Shown here: piece after piece, positions 23,007 through 31,564 of the stretch
Position numbering within the stretch: the first letter of the stretch is position 1
Layout: each line of letters opens with the position of its first letter
Source of the DNA: Clostridia bacterium
Lineage (GTDB): Bacteria > Bacillota > Sulfobacillia > DUSP01
Direction of reading: 5' to 3'
Assembly: GCA_012842575.1 (NCBI GenBank)
Contig: DUSP01000052.1
Span: forward strand, 1-33,581
Length of the DNA stretch: 33,581 nt
The notes under the pieces: model-generated
Database searches by the model: none
Seen by the model: the letters and a program-made list of their open reading frames with translations, nothing else
Told to the model about the DNA's origin: nothing
Translations under genes and position numbers: made by a program

Positions 23007-23987
23007 ATGAAACGGGAAAAGGTCTCAGTGTCGGAGCCAGGATTAGTTGCCCCCGGTGTTATACGGGGTGAGCCTGCCGATCCACAATGGTATTACTGGG
23101 TCGATCGTTACGTCGTAAGCAGGGCCAGCGAAAAAGGGCTGGCCTTAAATACGATTGAAGCGTATTCCAAGGATCTCGAACAGTTCAGAGTCTATCTCGA
23201 AATGATACAGCGCGGCATTTCATCTCTTGATCCCGCGGTCATCAAGGGGTTTTTGTCTTATCTCCATGATCAAGGTTATTCCAGACCTACGATAGCGAGA
23301 AAGCATTCCGCGGTTAGGTCTTTTCTGAGGTTTCTCTCGAGGGAAGGAAAGTTGGCTGCTAACCCGGCCAAGGGAATTCCCACGATTAAGCTCGAACGGA
23401 AGATACCGGATTTCCTCTATGAAGATGAAGTTTTGAAGCTACTCTCGATACCCGATCGGACCACGCCCTTGGGACTGAGAGATCGAGCGATTCTTGAGAC
23501 GTTGTACGCGACGGGCCTGAGAGTGGGAGAACTGGTTTCCCTGGACGTGGAGGATGTGGATTACTCTTTGGGCTACGTCCAAGTGGTAGGAAAAGGAGGA
23601 AAAGAGAGGTTCGTGCCTCTGGGGTCCATGGCCATCTCGGCCCTGGGCGACTATCTTGAGCGGGCAAGGCCCACTCTGATCGCAAAGAATAGGAAGGCTG
23701 CCGTTGACTCGGGCCCCCTCTTCGTCAATCTGAGGGGCGGACGCCTCAGCACCAGGGGCGTAAGGCTGATATTGGATAGGATCATCAGAAAAGAAGCGAG
23801 CTTGCGCAAAATTTCGCCTCATACCCTGCGGCATTCCTTTGCCACCCATTTACTCGAACACGGTGCGGATTTGAGGGCGGTACAAGAGATGCTCGGACAC
23901 GCAAGCGTGTCCACCACCCAAATCTACACGCATGTTACCAAGAAGCGCCTGAAGGAGGTTTACGACAAATACTTTCCCAGAGCATAA
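23007..23987 (+). CDS. xerC: Tyrosine recombinase XerC (CodV)
   Basis: With XerD this recombinase resolves chromosome dimers at dif. ATG at 23007 has GGGAGG (22993-22998) 8 bp upstream, a better start than the upstream in-frame codons at 22947 or 22986, which fall within or just after the promoter. The product has 326 residues, including about 25 extra at the N-terminus. The core-binding domain (about 30-120) is followed by the catalytic domain with R172, K196, H272, R275, H298 and nucleophile Y307, all in canonical contexts (TGLRVGEL, GKGGKER, HTLRHSFATH, LGHASVSTTQIYTH). xerC-hslV-hslU-codY is the codV-clpQ-clpY-codY order of B. subtilis. The gene could in principle be named xerD, but the context favours XerC. 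Confidence 0.96.
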   Translation: MKREKVSVSEPGLVAPGVIRGEPADPQWYYWVDRYVVSRASEKGLALNTIEAYSKDLEQFRVYLEMIQRGISSLDPAVIKGFLSYLHDQGYSRPTIARKHSAVRSFLRFLSREGKLAANPAKGIPTIKLERKIPDFLYEDEVLKLLSIPDRTTPLGLRDRAILETLYATGLRVGELVSLDVEDVDYSLGYVQVVGKGGKERFVPLGSMAISALGDYLERARPTLIAKNRKAAVDSGPLFVNLRGGRLSTRGVRLILDRIIRKEASLRKISPHTLRHSFATHLLEHGADLRAVQEMLGHASVSTTQIYTHVTKKRLKEVYDKYFPRA

Positions 23988-24158
23988 GGGCCCGGGTTAC
24001 CGCTTCGCGTGGGCGCGTACGTGGGTGCCAAGATGAGCCGATTTCTTTGCGCTAAAGGGCATCGGTCGGGTTTCCGTCCGGTTACGCTACGGAGGCAATG
24101 GTCTTGAGGTTTTGTGTTTGTCCGATTCTTCGTCTTATCACCGGGGTGATTCATCGTA

Positions 24159-24707
24159 ATGGAACTCAAAGGGACTACAATCGTGGCCGTGATGCGCGAT
24201 GGACAAGGCGCCATCGCCGGAGACGGCCAGGTGACTATGGTGGATAAAGTCATAATAAAGCAGCGGGCCAACAAGATCCGCCGCATATATGAGGGACGCG
24301 TCTTGGTCGGCTTTGCCGGCTCGGTAGCGGATGCATTTACTCTCTTTGAAAGACTTGAAGGAAAGCTTGAGGAAAGCAGGGGAAACCTTCCCAAAGCGGC
24401 GGTGGCTTTGGCCAAGGAGTGGCGCACCGACAAGATCTTGAGGCGCCTCGAAGCCATGTTGGTGGCCCTCGATCCGGAGCATTTGTTCGTCATTTCCGGC
24501 TGCGGCGAGGTAATCGAGCCTGACGACAAGATTGCCGCCATAGGCTCAGGAGGCCCGTATGCCCTTGCTGCCGCGAGAGCACTGAATCGTTTCACGAATC
24601 TGGATGCCCGAACCATAGCGGAAGAATCCCTGAGGATAGCCGCTTCCATTTGCGTCTTCACAAACGACAATATCGTCGTGGAGACGGTAGGTGTCAAGGA
24701 GCGGTGA
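24159..24707 (+). CDS. hslV: ATP-dependent protease subunit HslV (ClpQ)
   Basis: HslV is the proteasome-like peptidase of the HslUV complex. It has 182 residues; ATG at 24159 has GGGGTGA (24145-24151) 7 bp upstream. After removal of a short propeptide, the N-terminal nucleophile would be Thr6 in [11 protein letters not shown]. The core [22 protein letters not shown] and [18 protein letters not shown], and the later [10 protein letters not shown] and [16 protein letters not shown], are typical. It uses Thr as most HslV do, unlike the B. subtilis ClpQ Ser. The 171-bp gap before it (23988-24158) shows no convincing gene, promoter or terminator. Confidence 0.97.
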   Translation: MELKGTTIVAVMRDGQGAIAGDGQVTMVDKVIIKQRANKIRRIYEGRVLVGFAGSVADAFTLFERLEGKLEESRGNLPKAAVALAKEWRTDKILRRLEAMLVALDPEHLFVISGCGEVIEPDDKIAAIGSGGPYALAAARALNRFTNLDARTIAEESLRIAASICVFTNDNIVVETVGVKER

Positions 24708-24760
24708 TCCGGCGGGCGGGCTTATGGTTTTGCTCATTGGCTTGATGGAGGTAGCGGGAA

Positions 24761-26176
24761 TTGACAAAGGAATGGGTTGAAGAGTTGACCCCACGAGAGA
24801 TCGTTACGGAACTGGACAAGTACATTGTAGGCCAAAGAGAGGCAAAGCGTTGTGTTGCGGTTGCGCTGAGGAACCGTTACCGTCGCCGCCTTTTGGACGC
24901 CAAGACGCAGGAAGAGATATACCCGAAGAACATCCTGATGATCGGGCCCACCGGTGTCGGTAAGACGGAAATAGCGCGTCGATTGGCCAGACTCGTCAAA
25001 GCGCCTTTCGTGAAAGTGGAGGCCACCAAGTTTACAGAGGTGGGGTACGTGGGGCGCGACGTCGACTCCATGGTGAGGGATCTCGTGGAAACGTCGATCC
25101 GAATGGTAAAGGCGGAGCGTACACAAGAGGTCCTGGAAAAAGCCAAGGCCCTAGCGGAGGAAAGGCTTCTTGATCTTTTGGCCCCGCTTCCGAAGCGGGA
25201 GAAGCCCGCAAGGAGCCCATGGGAGATGATCTTCGGTGCGCCCAGGACGACCGATGACGAGGATGAAGAATCTTTTAGGTGGAAAACGGAGAAAGCCAGG
25301 GAAGAGAGGCGTCTCGTGCGGGAGAGGCTTGCTTTGGGCCTGCTCGAAGACGAAATGGTCGAGGTGGAGGTAGAGGATACCTCTATGCCCATGGTCGAAG
25401 TGTTTTCGGGCGCCGGTGTGGAGGAGATGGGCATCAACATACAGGATCTCCTCGGGCCCCTCATACCCAAGAAGAAAAAGCGTCGAAAGGTTGCCGTGAG
25501 GGAAGCCAGGAAAATCCTCGAGCACGAAGAGGCCCAGAAACTGATCGATATGGATGCGGTGATCGCAGCCGCCATCGAGCGTTGCGAACAATTCGGCATC
25601 ATTTTCATCGACGAAATCGACAAAATCGCGGGGCGAGAACGCGGCGTAGGACCGGACGTTTCGCGGGAAGGGGTCCAACGGGACATTCTGCCGATAATAG
25701 AGGGGTCCACGGTGATGACGAAGTATGGACCCGTAAAAACCGATCACATCCTCTTCATAGCCGCGGGTGCCTTCCATGTTTCAAAACCTTCCGACCTCAT
25801 TCCCGAACTCCAAGGTAGGTTCCCCATTCGGGTTGAGCTTCAGGCCCTGGGGAAAGAGGATTTCATTCGAATCCTGACGCAGCCGGAGAACGCACTGACC
25901 AAACAGTATATCGCGCTTTTGGCCACCGAAGGTGTACAGCTCGAATTCACGCAAGACGGGATAGAAGAGATCGCGGAAATAGCATGCCGCGTGAACGACC
26001 AAACCGAAAACATCGGGGCGCGACGCTTGCACACCATCATGGAGAAGGTGTTGGAGGACCTGTCTTTCGAGGCGCCCGAATTGAAAGACCAAAAAGTCGT
26101 CGTAGATAGAGACTATGTCAGGGAGAAGCTGCGCGACGTGGTTGAGAACGTTGACCTCAGCCGCTACATCCTTTGA
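24761..26176 (+). CDS. hslU: ATP-dependent protease ATPase subunit HslU (ClpY)
   Basis: HslU is the AAA+ unfoldase that feeds HslV. TTG at 24761 has GGAGG (24747-24751) 9 bp upstream and gives the canonical [21 protein letters not shown] start; the product has 471 residues. Walker A is [15 protein letters not shown] near residue 62 and Walker B is [10 protein letters not shown] near 280. The intermediate I domain lies between, with an acidic, less conserved stretch (DDEDEESF). The segments [30 protein letters not shown] and [15 protein letters not shown] (sensor 2) are intact, and the C-terminus ends LSRYIL, the tail that docks into HslV. Confidence 0.98.
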   Translation: MTKEWVEELTPREIVTELDKYIVGQREAKRCVAVALRNRYRRRLLDAKTQEEIYPKNILMIGPTGVGKTEIARRLARLVKAPFVKVEATKFTEVGYVGRDVDSMVRDLVETSIRMVKAERTQEVLEKAKALAEERLLDLLAPLPKREKPARSPWEMIFGAPRTTDDEDEESFRWKTEKAREERRLVRERLALGLLEDEMVEVEVEDTSMPMVEVFSGAGVEEMGINIQDLLGPLIPKKKKRRKVAVREARKILEHEEAQKLIDMDAVIAAAIERCEQFGIIFIDEIDKIAGRERGVGPDVSREGVQRDILPIIEGSTVMTKYGPVKTDHILFIAAGAFHVSKPSDLIPELQGRFPIRVELQALGKEDFIRILTQPENALTKQYIALLATEGVQLEFTQDGIEEIAEIACRVNDQTENIGARRLHTIMEKVLEDLSFEAPELKDQKVVVDRDYVREKLRDVVENVDLSRYIL

Positions 26177-26209
26177 CACGGTCCTCATTCAGGTGGGAGG
26201 GGAACTGTA

Positions 26210-26992
26210 TTGAGAAGGCTTCTTGAGAAGACTCGCCGCATCAACAGACTGATCCAGAAGTCCGCCGGTCTACCCGTGGATTTCAAGGAGATGGCCATGA
26301 TATTAAGCGAGTTGATTCACGCCAACGTTTATATCGTGAACCGTAAAGGCCAGATCCTCGGATATGCCCTGGTGGACGCTTTTGAGTGCGAGGTATTGGA
26401 AAGACGGGTGTTAGCCTCGGGGTCGTTCCCGGAGGATTACAACGATAAGCTCTTGAAAGTCGACGGCACCAGGCCTAACATCGCCCAGGAAGGAAGACTC
26501 TGCCTCTTTCAAAAAGACATGTCATGCAGCTACGAAGGAAAGGTGACAACGATAGTGCCCATCATAGGGGCCGGGGAAAGGCTTGGAACCCTTCTCTTGG
26601 CGAGATATGACTCAGTGTTTGACGACGAAGACCTCATCCTGGCCGAGTATGCCGCCGCCGTAGTAGGCATGGAGATACTTCGCGGGAAGGCGGAGCGACT
26701 GGAGGAAGAGGCGAGGAAGAAGGCCGCGGTCCAGGTAGCCATCGGGACACTATCCTATTCGGAGCTTGAAGCGGTGCACCACATATTCGACGAACTTTCA
26801 GGGAACGAAGGTTTTCTCGTGGCGTCAAAGATCGCCGACAGGGTTGGGATAACGCGTTCGGTCATAGTCAACGCCCTTCGGAAGTTCGAAAGCGCGGGCG
26901 TCATCGAGTCTCGTTCGCTGGGCATGAAGGGAACGTACATTAAAGTGCTCAATGACAGGCTCGTCGACGAGTTGAAGAAGCTGAGATCCTGA
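26210..26992 (+). CDS. codY: Global nutritional regulator CodY
   Basis: CodY is a GTP- and branched-chain amino acid-responsive DNA-binding protein that represses nitrogen, motility, competence and sporulation genes during rapid growth. TTG at 26210 has GGGAGGGG (26195-26202) 7 bp upstream; the product has 260 residues, the usual length. The N-terminal GAF domain includes [16 protein letters not shown]. The winged helix lies at about 203-240 ([20 protein letters not shown], then [20 protein letters not shown]) and is almost identical to the family signature. It ends the xerC-hslVU unit and directly precedes the riboswitch-controlled flagellar operon. Confidence 0.97.
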   Translation: MRRLLEKTRRINRLIQKSAGLPVDFKEMAMILSELIHANVYIVNRKGQILGYALVDAFECEVLERRVLASGSFPEDYNDKLLKVDGTRPNIAQEGRLCLFQKDMSCSYEGKVTTIVPIIGAGERLGTLLLARYDSVFDDEDLILAEYAAAVVGMEILRGKAERLEEEARKKAAVQVAIGTLSYSELEAVHHIFDELSGNEGFLVASKIADRVGITRSVIVNALRKFESAGVIESRSLGMKGTYIKVLNDRLVDELKKLRS

Positions 26993-27082
26993 CCTGGCGG
27001 GTTGGAGGTCACGCGAATAATATACTCAGAAATAATATAGTATCGAAAAATTTGCAGGAGAAAAGAAGGAACTCCGCAACTT

Positions 27083-27110
27083 TTGTCGAAAAGCCGATAT
27101 AAGGTAATAG
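27083..27110 (+). promoter_or_regulatory. Candidate promoter(s) for the flagellar operon
   Basis: TTGTCG (27083-27088), a 16-bp spacer and TAATAG (27105-27110) give a moderate SigA match whose start would fall at about 27117, the first base of the aptamer. Inside the spacer, GCCGATAT (27093-27100) matches the -10 of SigD/sigma-28 flagellar promoters, but no TAAA -35 is found about 15 bp upstream. The AT-rich stretch 27016-27045 before it has several TATA-like words without a good partner. Confidence 0.45.
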
Positions 27111-27116
27111 TGGTAC

Positions 27117-27229
27117 GGGCTTCCAAAGCGATAAAGGCAAACCCGTCGAAAGGCGGGGACGCAAAGCCACGGGTCTAAAGCTTTTTGCCACGATAGCCGG
27201 GCTGCCGAAAGGGGAGGTTCGAAAGAAGT
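27117..27229 (+). ncRNA. Cyclic di-GMP-I (GEMM-I) riboswitch
   Basis: The core of the c-di-GMP-I aptamer is clear. AAAGGCAAACCCGTC begins the P2 arm, capped by a GAAA tetraloop at 27148-27151 and closed by GGCGGG. It is followed by the nearly invariant GACGCAAAGCC (27158-27168), CTAAAG of the tetraloop receptor side (27175-27180), and the P3 arm ending GGGCTGCCGAAAGG (27199-27212). An outer P1 extension can form between GCTTC (27119-27123) and GAAGT (27225-27229). A terminator starts two bases later and flgB follows. TGCCGAAAG (27203-27211) of the aptamer can instead pair with the terminator 5' arm. c-di-GMP-I aptamers ahead of flagellar operons are known, for example flgB of Clostridioides difficile. 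Confidence 0.92.
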
Positions 27230-27230
27230 A

Positions 27231-27280
27231 GGCCTGCTTTCGGGCATTGCTTTGGTGCCCGAAAGCAGGCCTTGTGTTTC
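27231..27280 (+). terminator. Intrinsic terminator of the c-di-GMP riboswitch
   Basis: GGCCTGCTTTCGGGCA (27231-27246) and TGCCCGAAAGCAGGCC (27256-27271) form a perfect 16-bp stem around a 9-nt loop, followed by TTGTGTTT. The T tract is interrupted, but the stem is very strong. Its 5' arm overlaps the region that can pair with the aptamer 3' end (CTTTCGGGCA with TGCCGAAAG, one bulged G), so it is the expression platform of the switch. Confidence 0.9.
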
Positions 27281-27376
27281 GATGTGAAGTCTTTTGAATC
27301 GACGACGGCCGTACCGTGGCCGACGAAAACGGAAAAAGCACAGTCCGGAGGCTTCTTTTTGGGAGGTGACGTCCCT

Positions 27377-27790
27377 TTGGACCTTACGCGTTCCAGCGCC
27401 ATCGATATCTTGAACACCGCTTTGGACGGCGCAGCGTCAAGGCTCTACCTTCTGGCGGATAATGTGGCGAATGTCGATACGCCGGGTTACAAGAGGGTGG
27501 ATACTTCGTTTTTTGACATTTTCAGCGCCATGCTGCGGACACGACCGGCCCTCACCCTTACCCGCACCGATCCTCGCCACTTACCCGAACCTCGCTCGGG
27601 TTCGAGCGGTCCGGAGCCCCGCGTATATACGGATACCAGTACCTCACAGCGGCTTGACGGAAATAACGTTGACATCGAATACGAGATGGCAAAAATGGCG
27701 GAGACCACCGTCCTCTATGACCTCTTGGCAAGGGAACTCTCTTCGAGGATTTCGATGCTGAGGACGGCCGCCTTCGAGGGGAGGAGGTAA
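27377..27790 (+). CDS. flgB: Flagellar basal-body rod protein FlgB
   Basis: FlgB is a proximal rod subunit exported by the flagellar type III system. TTG at 27377 follows GGGAGGTGA (27361-27369) and gives 137 residues beginning MDLTRSSAIDILNTALDGAA, in line with the family. The in-frame start at 27272 would lie in the terminator region and is rejected. The conserved rod motif ADNVANVDTPGYKR is at about residues 26-39, and the C-terminal VDIEYEMAKMAETTVLYDLLA helix is typical. It is the first gene of the riboswitch-controlled operon; its stop overlaps the region of the flgC start. Confidence 0.96.
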   Translation: MDLTRSSAIDILNTALDGAASRLYLLADNVANVDTPGYKRVDTSFFDIFSAMLRTRPALTLTRTDPRHLPEPRSGSSGPEPRVYTDTSTSQRLDGNNVDIEYEMAKMAETTVLYDLLARELSSRISMLRTAAFEGRR

Positions 27791-27792
27791 TG

Positions 27793-28305
27793 ATGGGTCT
27801 TTTCGATGCTCTGTCCGTTTCCGGATCTGGGTTATCCGCAGAACGACTGAGACTTGACCTGATATCCGATAACATCGCCAACGCGAACTCCACCAGGTCA
27901 AGCGACGGGACGCTGTATAGGCGCAAGACGGCGGTGTTCGCGCCACGCGCTCAAGGTAGATTATTTGGGAGTTTTTGGGGGATTCTCAACTATTTCAGGG
28001 CAAGGAACGGCGATACGACTCGGGTAGACTCCCTCGGGGGCCCCCTTGGCGGGGTCGGAGCGCCTGGGGGCGTTGGTGGGGTCAGAGTACTAAACATCGT
28101 CGAAGACCCATCACCCCCCAAAAGGAAATATGATCCCGGACACCCGGACGCAGGTCCCGACGGCTACGTGGAACTTCCCAACGTGGATGTCATTAAGGAA
28201 TTAGTCGAAATGATCAGTGCCACGCGCGCTTACGAGGCAAACGTCACCGCCATAAACGCGTATAAGCATATGGCGACGAGGGCGATGGACATGGGAAGGA
28301 GCTAG
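27793..28305 (+). CDS. flgC: Flagellar basal-body rod protein FlgC
   Basis: FlgC is another proximal rod subunit. ATG at 27793 is preferred because AGGAGG (27782-27787) lies 5 bp upstream; ATG at 27790 is too close. The product has 170 residues. LFDALSVSGSGLSAERLRLD and ISDNIANANST form the conserved N-terminus, and GYVELPNVDVIKELVEMISA and TRAYEANVTAINA the C-terminal helix. The middle has a Gly-rich insert (GGPLGGVGAPGGVGGV, near residues 80-96) that is not typical and makes the protein about 20-30 residues longer than the common form. Confidence 0.96.
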   Translation: MGLFDALSVSGSGLSAERLRLDLISDNIANANSTRSSDGTLYRRKTAVFAPRAQGRLFGSFWGILNYFRARNGDTTRVDSLGGPLGGVGAPGGVGGVRVLNIVEDPSPPKRKYDPGHPDAGPDGYVELPNVDVIKELVEMISATRAYEANVTAINAYKHMATRAMDMGRS

Positions 28306-28343
28306 GCGGAAGAACACCTGAACTGGGAAACCAAAGTTGAAAG

Positions 28344-28389
28344 TAAATGAGACGGGAACGGAAATAAATGAGCCGGGAATAAATGGAGG
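28344..28389 (+). repeat. Imperfect repeat around the fliE ribosome binding site
   Basis: TAAATGAGACGGGAA (28344-28358) recurs as TAAATGAGCCGGGAA (28365-28379, one mismatch), and a third partial unit TAAATGGAGG (28380-28389) contains the fliE ribosome binding site. Each full unit carries an ATGAG-like mini-start. Origin by duplication is likely. Confidence 0.75.
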
Positions 28390-28398
28390 CGCGACGAG

Positions 28399-28758
28399 AT
28401 GGGATTGATAGACGGCTTAGGGACAGGGTCGGTTCCTCCCGTACGATTGACGACATCTCCGGAAGGGGCGGCGGGCGTAATCGGGCCGAAGGGGCCCTCC
28501 GGGTCGGGTAAGCCCGGCAGCCCCGTCGGCGATTTCGCTTCGGTCTTGAAAGAAGCCCTGACGGAGGGCATCGAGGGGGCGGCTCGGCTTCAAGACCATG
28601 CCGACGCCGTTCTGGTCAACGCTCTTGCCGGCGGGAACGTCGAGATTCACGACGTCGTTTTGGCGACGGAAAAGGCTAAGCTCGCCCTTGAACTCCTCAT
28701 CCAGATTCGCAACAAGGCGATAGAGTCTTACCAGGAAATCATGCGAATGCAAGTCTAA
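28399..28758 (+). CDS. fliE: Flagellar hook-basal body protein FliE
   Basis: FliE links the MS ring to the rod and is needed early for export. The ATG at 28399 has GGAGG (28385-28389) 9 bp upstream; the product has 119 residues. The N-terminal 40 residues are Gly/Pro-rich and unconserved. The conserved part is FASVLKEALTEGIEGAARLQ followed by NALAGGNVEIHDVVLATEKA and LALELLIQIRNKAIESYQEI, ending IMRMQV as most FliE proteins do. It lies between flgC and fliF, the standard order. Confidence 0.96.
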   Translation: MGLIDGLGTGSVPPVRLTTSPEGAAGVIGPKGPSGSGKPGSPVGDFASVLKEALTEGIEGAARLQDHADAVLVNALAGGNVEIHDVVLATEKAKLALELLIQIRNKAIESYQEIMRMQV

Positions 28759-28799
28759 TACCGGGGGCCACGCGATGGTTTTCGGGAGGTATAGGCTGA

Positions 28800-30428
28800 A
28801 TGCCGGTCGGGCAAAGTAGTCTGGCTTTTCTTCGCGAGTTGATCTTTAAGGCGAAAGAGCGCTGGGAAGCGGTTCCGGCGAACACGCGACGATTGGTGTG
28901 GATGCTCGGCGTGGGAGTAGTCGCCGGCCTGGTCATATGGGTGGTGCTGGCGGGTGGTAAGCCTGATTTTTCGCCCTTATTCACCGACCTCGAACAGGAG
29001 GATGCATGGGAAATCATAGCATTTCTCGACGAGCAAAAGATCCCTTATGAGCTCGAAAACGGAGGAAGGACCGTCATGGTCCCCGCTTCCGAGGTTGACA
29101 AGTTGAGGCTTTCGTTGGCCGACAAAGGGCTTCCGCGATCCGGAACGGTTGGGTTTGAGATATTCGACAGGCAATCGCTGGGAAAAACCGATTTCGAGCG
29201 CCGACTCGACTATCTGCGAGCGCTTCAAGGGGAGCTTGAACGGACCATAAGCAAGATGTCCGGTATAGATGACGTCCGCGTGCACCTCGTGCTCCCGGAG
29301 GAGACGCTCTTCGTAAGCCAGGAAAAGCCCGCCAGCGCGGCGGTCCTCCTTAAATTGAAGCCGCTTTACTCTCCTAGACCCTCCGAGATCAAGAGCATAG
29401 TGTTCCTGGTATCCAGGGCCGTGCAGGGACTGGCTCCGGACAACGTGACGGTGGTGGATTCCAGAGGGAACGTATTATTTCCCTCATCCGGTGGTTCCGA
29501 TTCACTCGGCGAGGACGGACTCGAGGCGGCGGGCCTTAATGCCATCACTTTGACCAGGGAATTCGAAAATGATCTGGCCCGTAGCGTAGAGGGCCTCCTA
29601 TCTCGGGTGTTCGGTCCCGGTAATGCTGTAGTGAGGGTGAAAGCCGACCTCGACCTCAACAAGCAGACGATAGAACGCCGGCTTTTCGAGCCCGCTCCCG
29701 ATCCCGCAGGCTTGACGCGAAGCGTACAGGAATTGGAAGAGACCTTCCGCGGAACAGGGCTTCCCCCCCAGAATACGGGACCCACCGACGCCAATATTCC
29801 GGGATACCAGGCTGCCTCCGTTCAAGGGGGCGAGTCGGAGTACTCCAGGCGCGAAACCACGAGGAATCTGGAAATCAACGAAATCAGGGAACAAACAATC
29901 GTGGCGCCCGGAAGCGTCAAGAGGCTTTCGATTTCGGTCGTAATCAATAGACCCCTCGACGCCGCACAAGTGGACGCCGTATCCCGAACGGTGGCGGCGG
30001 CTATCGGGTACGATCCGCAGCGCAACGACCAAATCACGGTTACGGGTATTCCTTTCGATACGAGCCTGGCGGACGCTTTTGGAGAACAAGAGACCGCCTT
30101 CTCCCCGTTTTTTAGGTTTCTTGAGCCCTACCGGGCTTACGTACCCTTCCTGGCGGCGTTGGTTGCCGTGGCGCTCGTGTATTTACTCGGACGGCGACGA
30201 AAAGCTCCTTCTTTTGGTGAAGCCATACAAACGGCGCCCGGCGGCCCGGCGGTAGAACCCTCCATAGCCGTCGCGGGGGAGCCGACCTTCATGCCCAGCA
30301 AGGAAGAAGCGGTTGAGGAACTTCCCGAGCCTAGCAGGGACCGGGAACAGATACAGATAGAGAGGCTGATTCGTCGTAATCCGGAAATAGCGGCCAAGCT
30401 CATACACGCGTGGATAATCGAAGAATAG
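28800..30428 (+). CDS. fliF: Flagellar MS-ring protein FliF
   Basis: FliF forms the membrane-embedded MS ring, the base on which rod, export gate and rotor assemble. ATG at 28800 has GGGAGGT (28784-28790) 9 bp upstream; the product has 542 residues. The first membrane segment is near residues 31-51 (WMLGVGVVAGLVIWVVLAGG) and the second near 442-462 (YVPFLAALVAVALVYLLG). Between them are the YscJ-type ring-building motifs, for example PYELENGGRTVMVPASEVDK and DDVRVHLVLPEETLF. The cytosolic C-terminus (PEIAAKLIHAWIIEE) is the segment that binds FliG. Beyond fliF there is a 59-bp gap before the fliG start. Confidence 0.97.
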   Translation: MPVGQSSLAFLRELIFKAKERWEAVPANTRRLVWMLGVGVVAGLVIWVVLAGGKPDFSPLFTDLEQEDAWEIIAFLDEQKIPYELENGGRTVMVPASEVDKLRLSLADKGLPRSGTVGFEIFDRQSLGKTDFERRLDYLRALQGELERTISKMSGIDDVRVHLVLPEETLFVSQEKPASAAVLLKLKPLYSPRPSEIKSIVFLVSRAVQGLAPDNVTVVDSRGNVLFPSSGGSDSLGEDGLEAAGLNAITLTREFENDLARSVEGLLSRVFGPGNAVVRVKADLDLNKQTIERRLFEPAPDPAGLTRSVQELEETFRGTGLPPQNTGPTDANIPGYQAASVQGGESEYSRRETTRNLEINEIREQTIVAPGSVKRLSISVVINRPLDAAQVDAVSRTVAAAIGYDPQRNDQITVTGIPFDTSLADAFGEQETAFSPFFRFLEPYRAYVPFLAALVAVALVYLLGRRRKAPSFGEAIQTAPGGPAVEPSIAVAGEPTFMPSKEEAVEELPEPSRDREQIQIERLIRRNPEIAAKLIHAWIIEE

Positions 30429-30487
30429 CGAGGCGACAACGTTTACCAGGATCAGATAAAGTACTCAAACGTCGGGAGTTGGGTTCA

Positions 30488-31507
30488 TTGTCCGAGATAA
30501 GCGGAGTTACTAAGCTTACGGGTACGAGAAAGGCAGCCATATTTCTCATTTCCGTGGGTGCCGAGCTCTCTGCGCAGATAGTAAAACACTTAAATCAGGT
30601 CGACGTAGAGAAACTCACCGTCGAGATATCGCGGGTGTCCAAGATAGACAAGGACGTGCGTGCGAGAGTCTTCAGCGAATTCCAGGAGAGGTACCTTGCC
30701 GAAGCCAATATGGGAGAGGGCGGCCTTGACTGGATCAAGGAAGTCCTGGAGAGGGCGCTCGGGCCCCAGAAGGCAGCCGAAATATTTCATCGCCTTTCCT
30801 CGTCCATGAGGCCGCGTCCCTTCGAAATAGCCAGGAGCGCGGATCCGGCACAGTTGATGAGCTTTATCCAGAACGAACACCCTCAAACGGTCGCCCTAAT
30901 ATTGGCCTATCTCGATCCGGGCCAGGCGGCAGCGCTTTTGTCTTCGTTGCCCGAGGAAAAAAGGCTGGACGTGGTAAGGCGCCTTGCGCTCATGGACAGG
31001 ACTTCCCCTGAAGTGGTACGGGAAATCGAAAAAGTCCTGGAAAGAAAGATTTCATCTCTGATAGTGCAGGAATACACCTCCGTCGGGGGTGTACAGAGCG
31101 TGGTCGACATACTGAATCGGGCCGACCGGGCAACGGAAAAATCCATAATCGAATCCCTCGAGCTGAGCGACCCTGAACTGGCTGAGGAGATAAAGAAGCG
31201 GATGTTCGTCTTCGAGGACATTGTCCTCCTCGACGATCTCTCATTGCAGCGCGTGCTCCGCGAGGTCGATTACAACAGGGACCTGCCTATGGCTTTGAAA
31301 CTCAGCACCGAAGAGGTCAAGCAGAAGATCTTCAGAAACATGTCCTCCCGTGCGGTGGAGAACGTGAAAGAAAGCATGGAATACCTGGGTCCGGTAAGGC
31401 TGAAAGAAGTGGAAGAGGCACAGCAGAAAATCGTGAAGGTAATAAGGCGGCTTGACGAAGAGGGTGAGATCATCCTCAGGCGGCAAGGGGAGGAAATCGT
31501 GGTCTAA
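30488..31507 (+). CDS. fliG: Flagellar motor switch protein FliG
   Basis: FliG forms the rotor C-ring face that couples to the stators. TTG at 30488 has GGGAG (30474-30478) 9 bp upstream and gives 339 residues with the usual SEISGVTKLTGTRKAAIFLI N-terminus. An earlier in-frame start at 30410 would overlap fliF and add 26 unrelated residues. The EHPQ motif lies near residue 130 (QNEHPQTVALILAYL). The middle and C-terminal armadillo-like domains follow, and the torque-generating charged helix contains MFVFEDIVLLDDLSLQRVLR. All expected segments are present. Confidence 0.97.
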   Translation: MSEISGVTKLTGTRKAAIFLISVGAELSAQIVKHLNQVDVEKLTVEISRVSKIDKDVRARVFSEFQERYLAEANMGEGGLDWIKEVLERALGPQKAAEIFHRLSSSMRPRPFEIARSADPAQLMSFIQNEHPQTVALILAYLDPGQAAALLSSLPEEKRLDVVRRLALMDRTSPEVVREIEKVLERKISSLIVQEYTSVGGVQSVVDILNRADRATEKSIIESLELSDPELAEEIKKRMFVFEDIVLLDDLSLQRVLREVDYNRDLPMALKLSTEEVKQKIFRNMSSRAVENVKESMEYLGPVRLKEVEEAQQKIVKVIRRLDEEGEIILRRQGEEIVV

Positions 31508-31564
31508 TTACGCCTGATCGTACAGACGACCGAAAATCCGCTTCGGATTGAGGAGAGAAGAGGA

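Noticed and set aside
25279-25818. 179-codon open frame on + inside hslU
   Set aside because: It lies wholly inside the well-conserved hslU gene in another frame and is Arg/Gly-rich, as expected of a shadow of GC-rich coding DNA.
26991-27010. Stem GACCT/AGGTC after codY as a terminator
   Set aside because: The stem is only 5 bp with a 10-nt loop, and no T tract follows.
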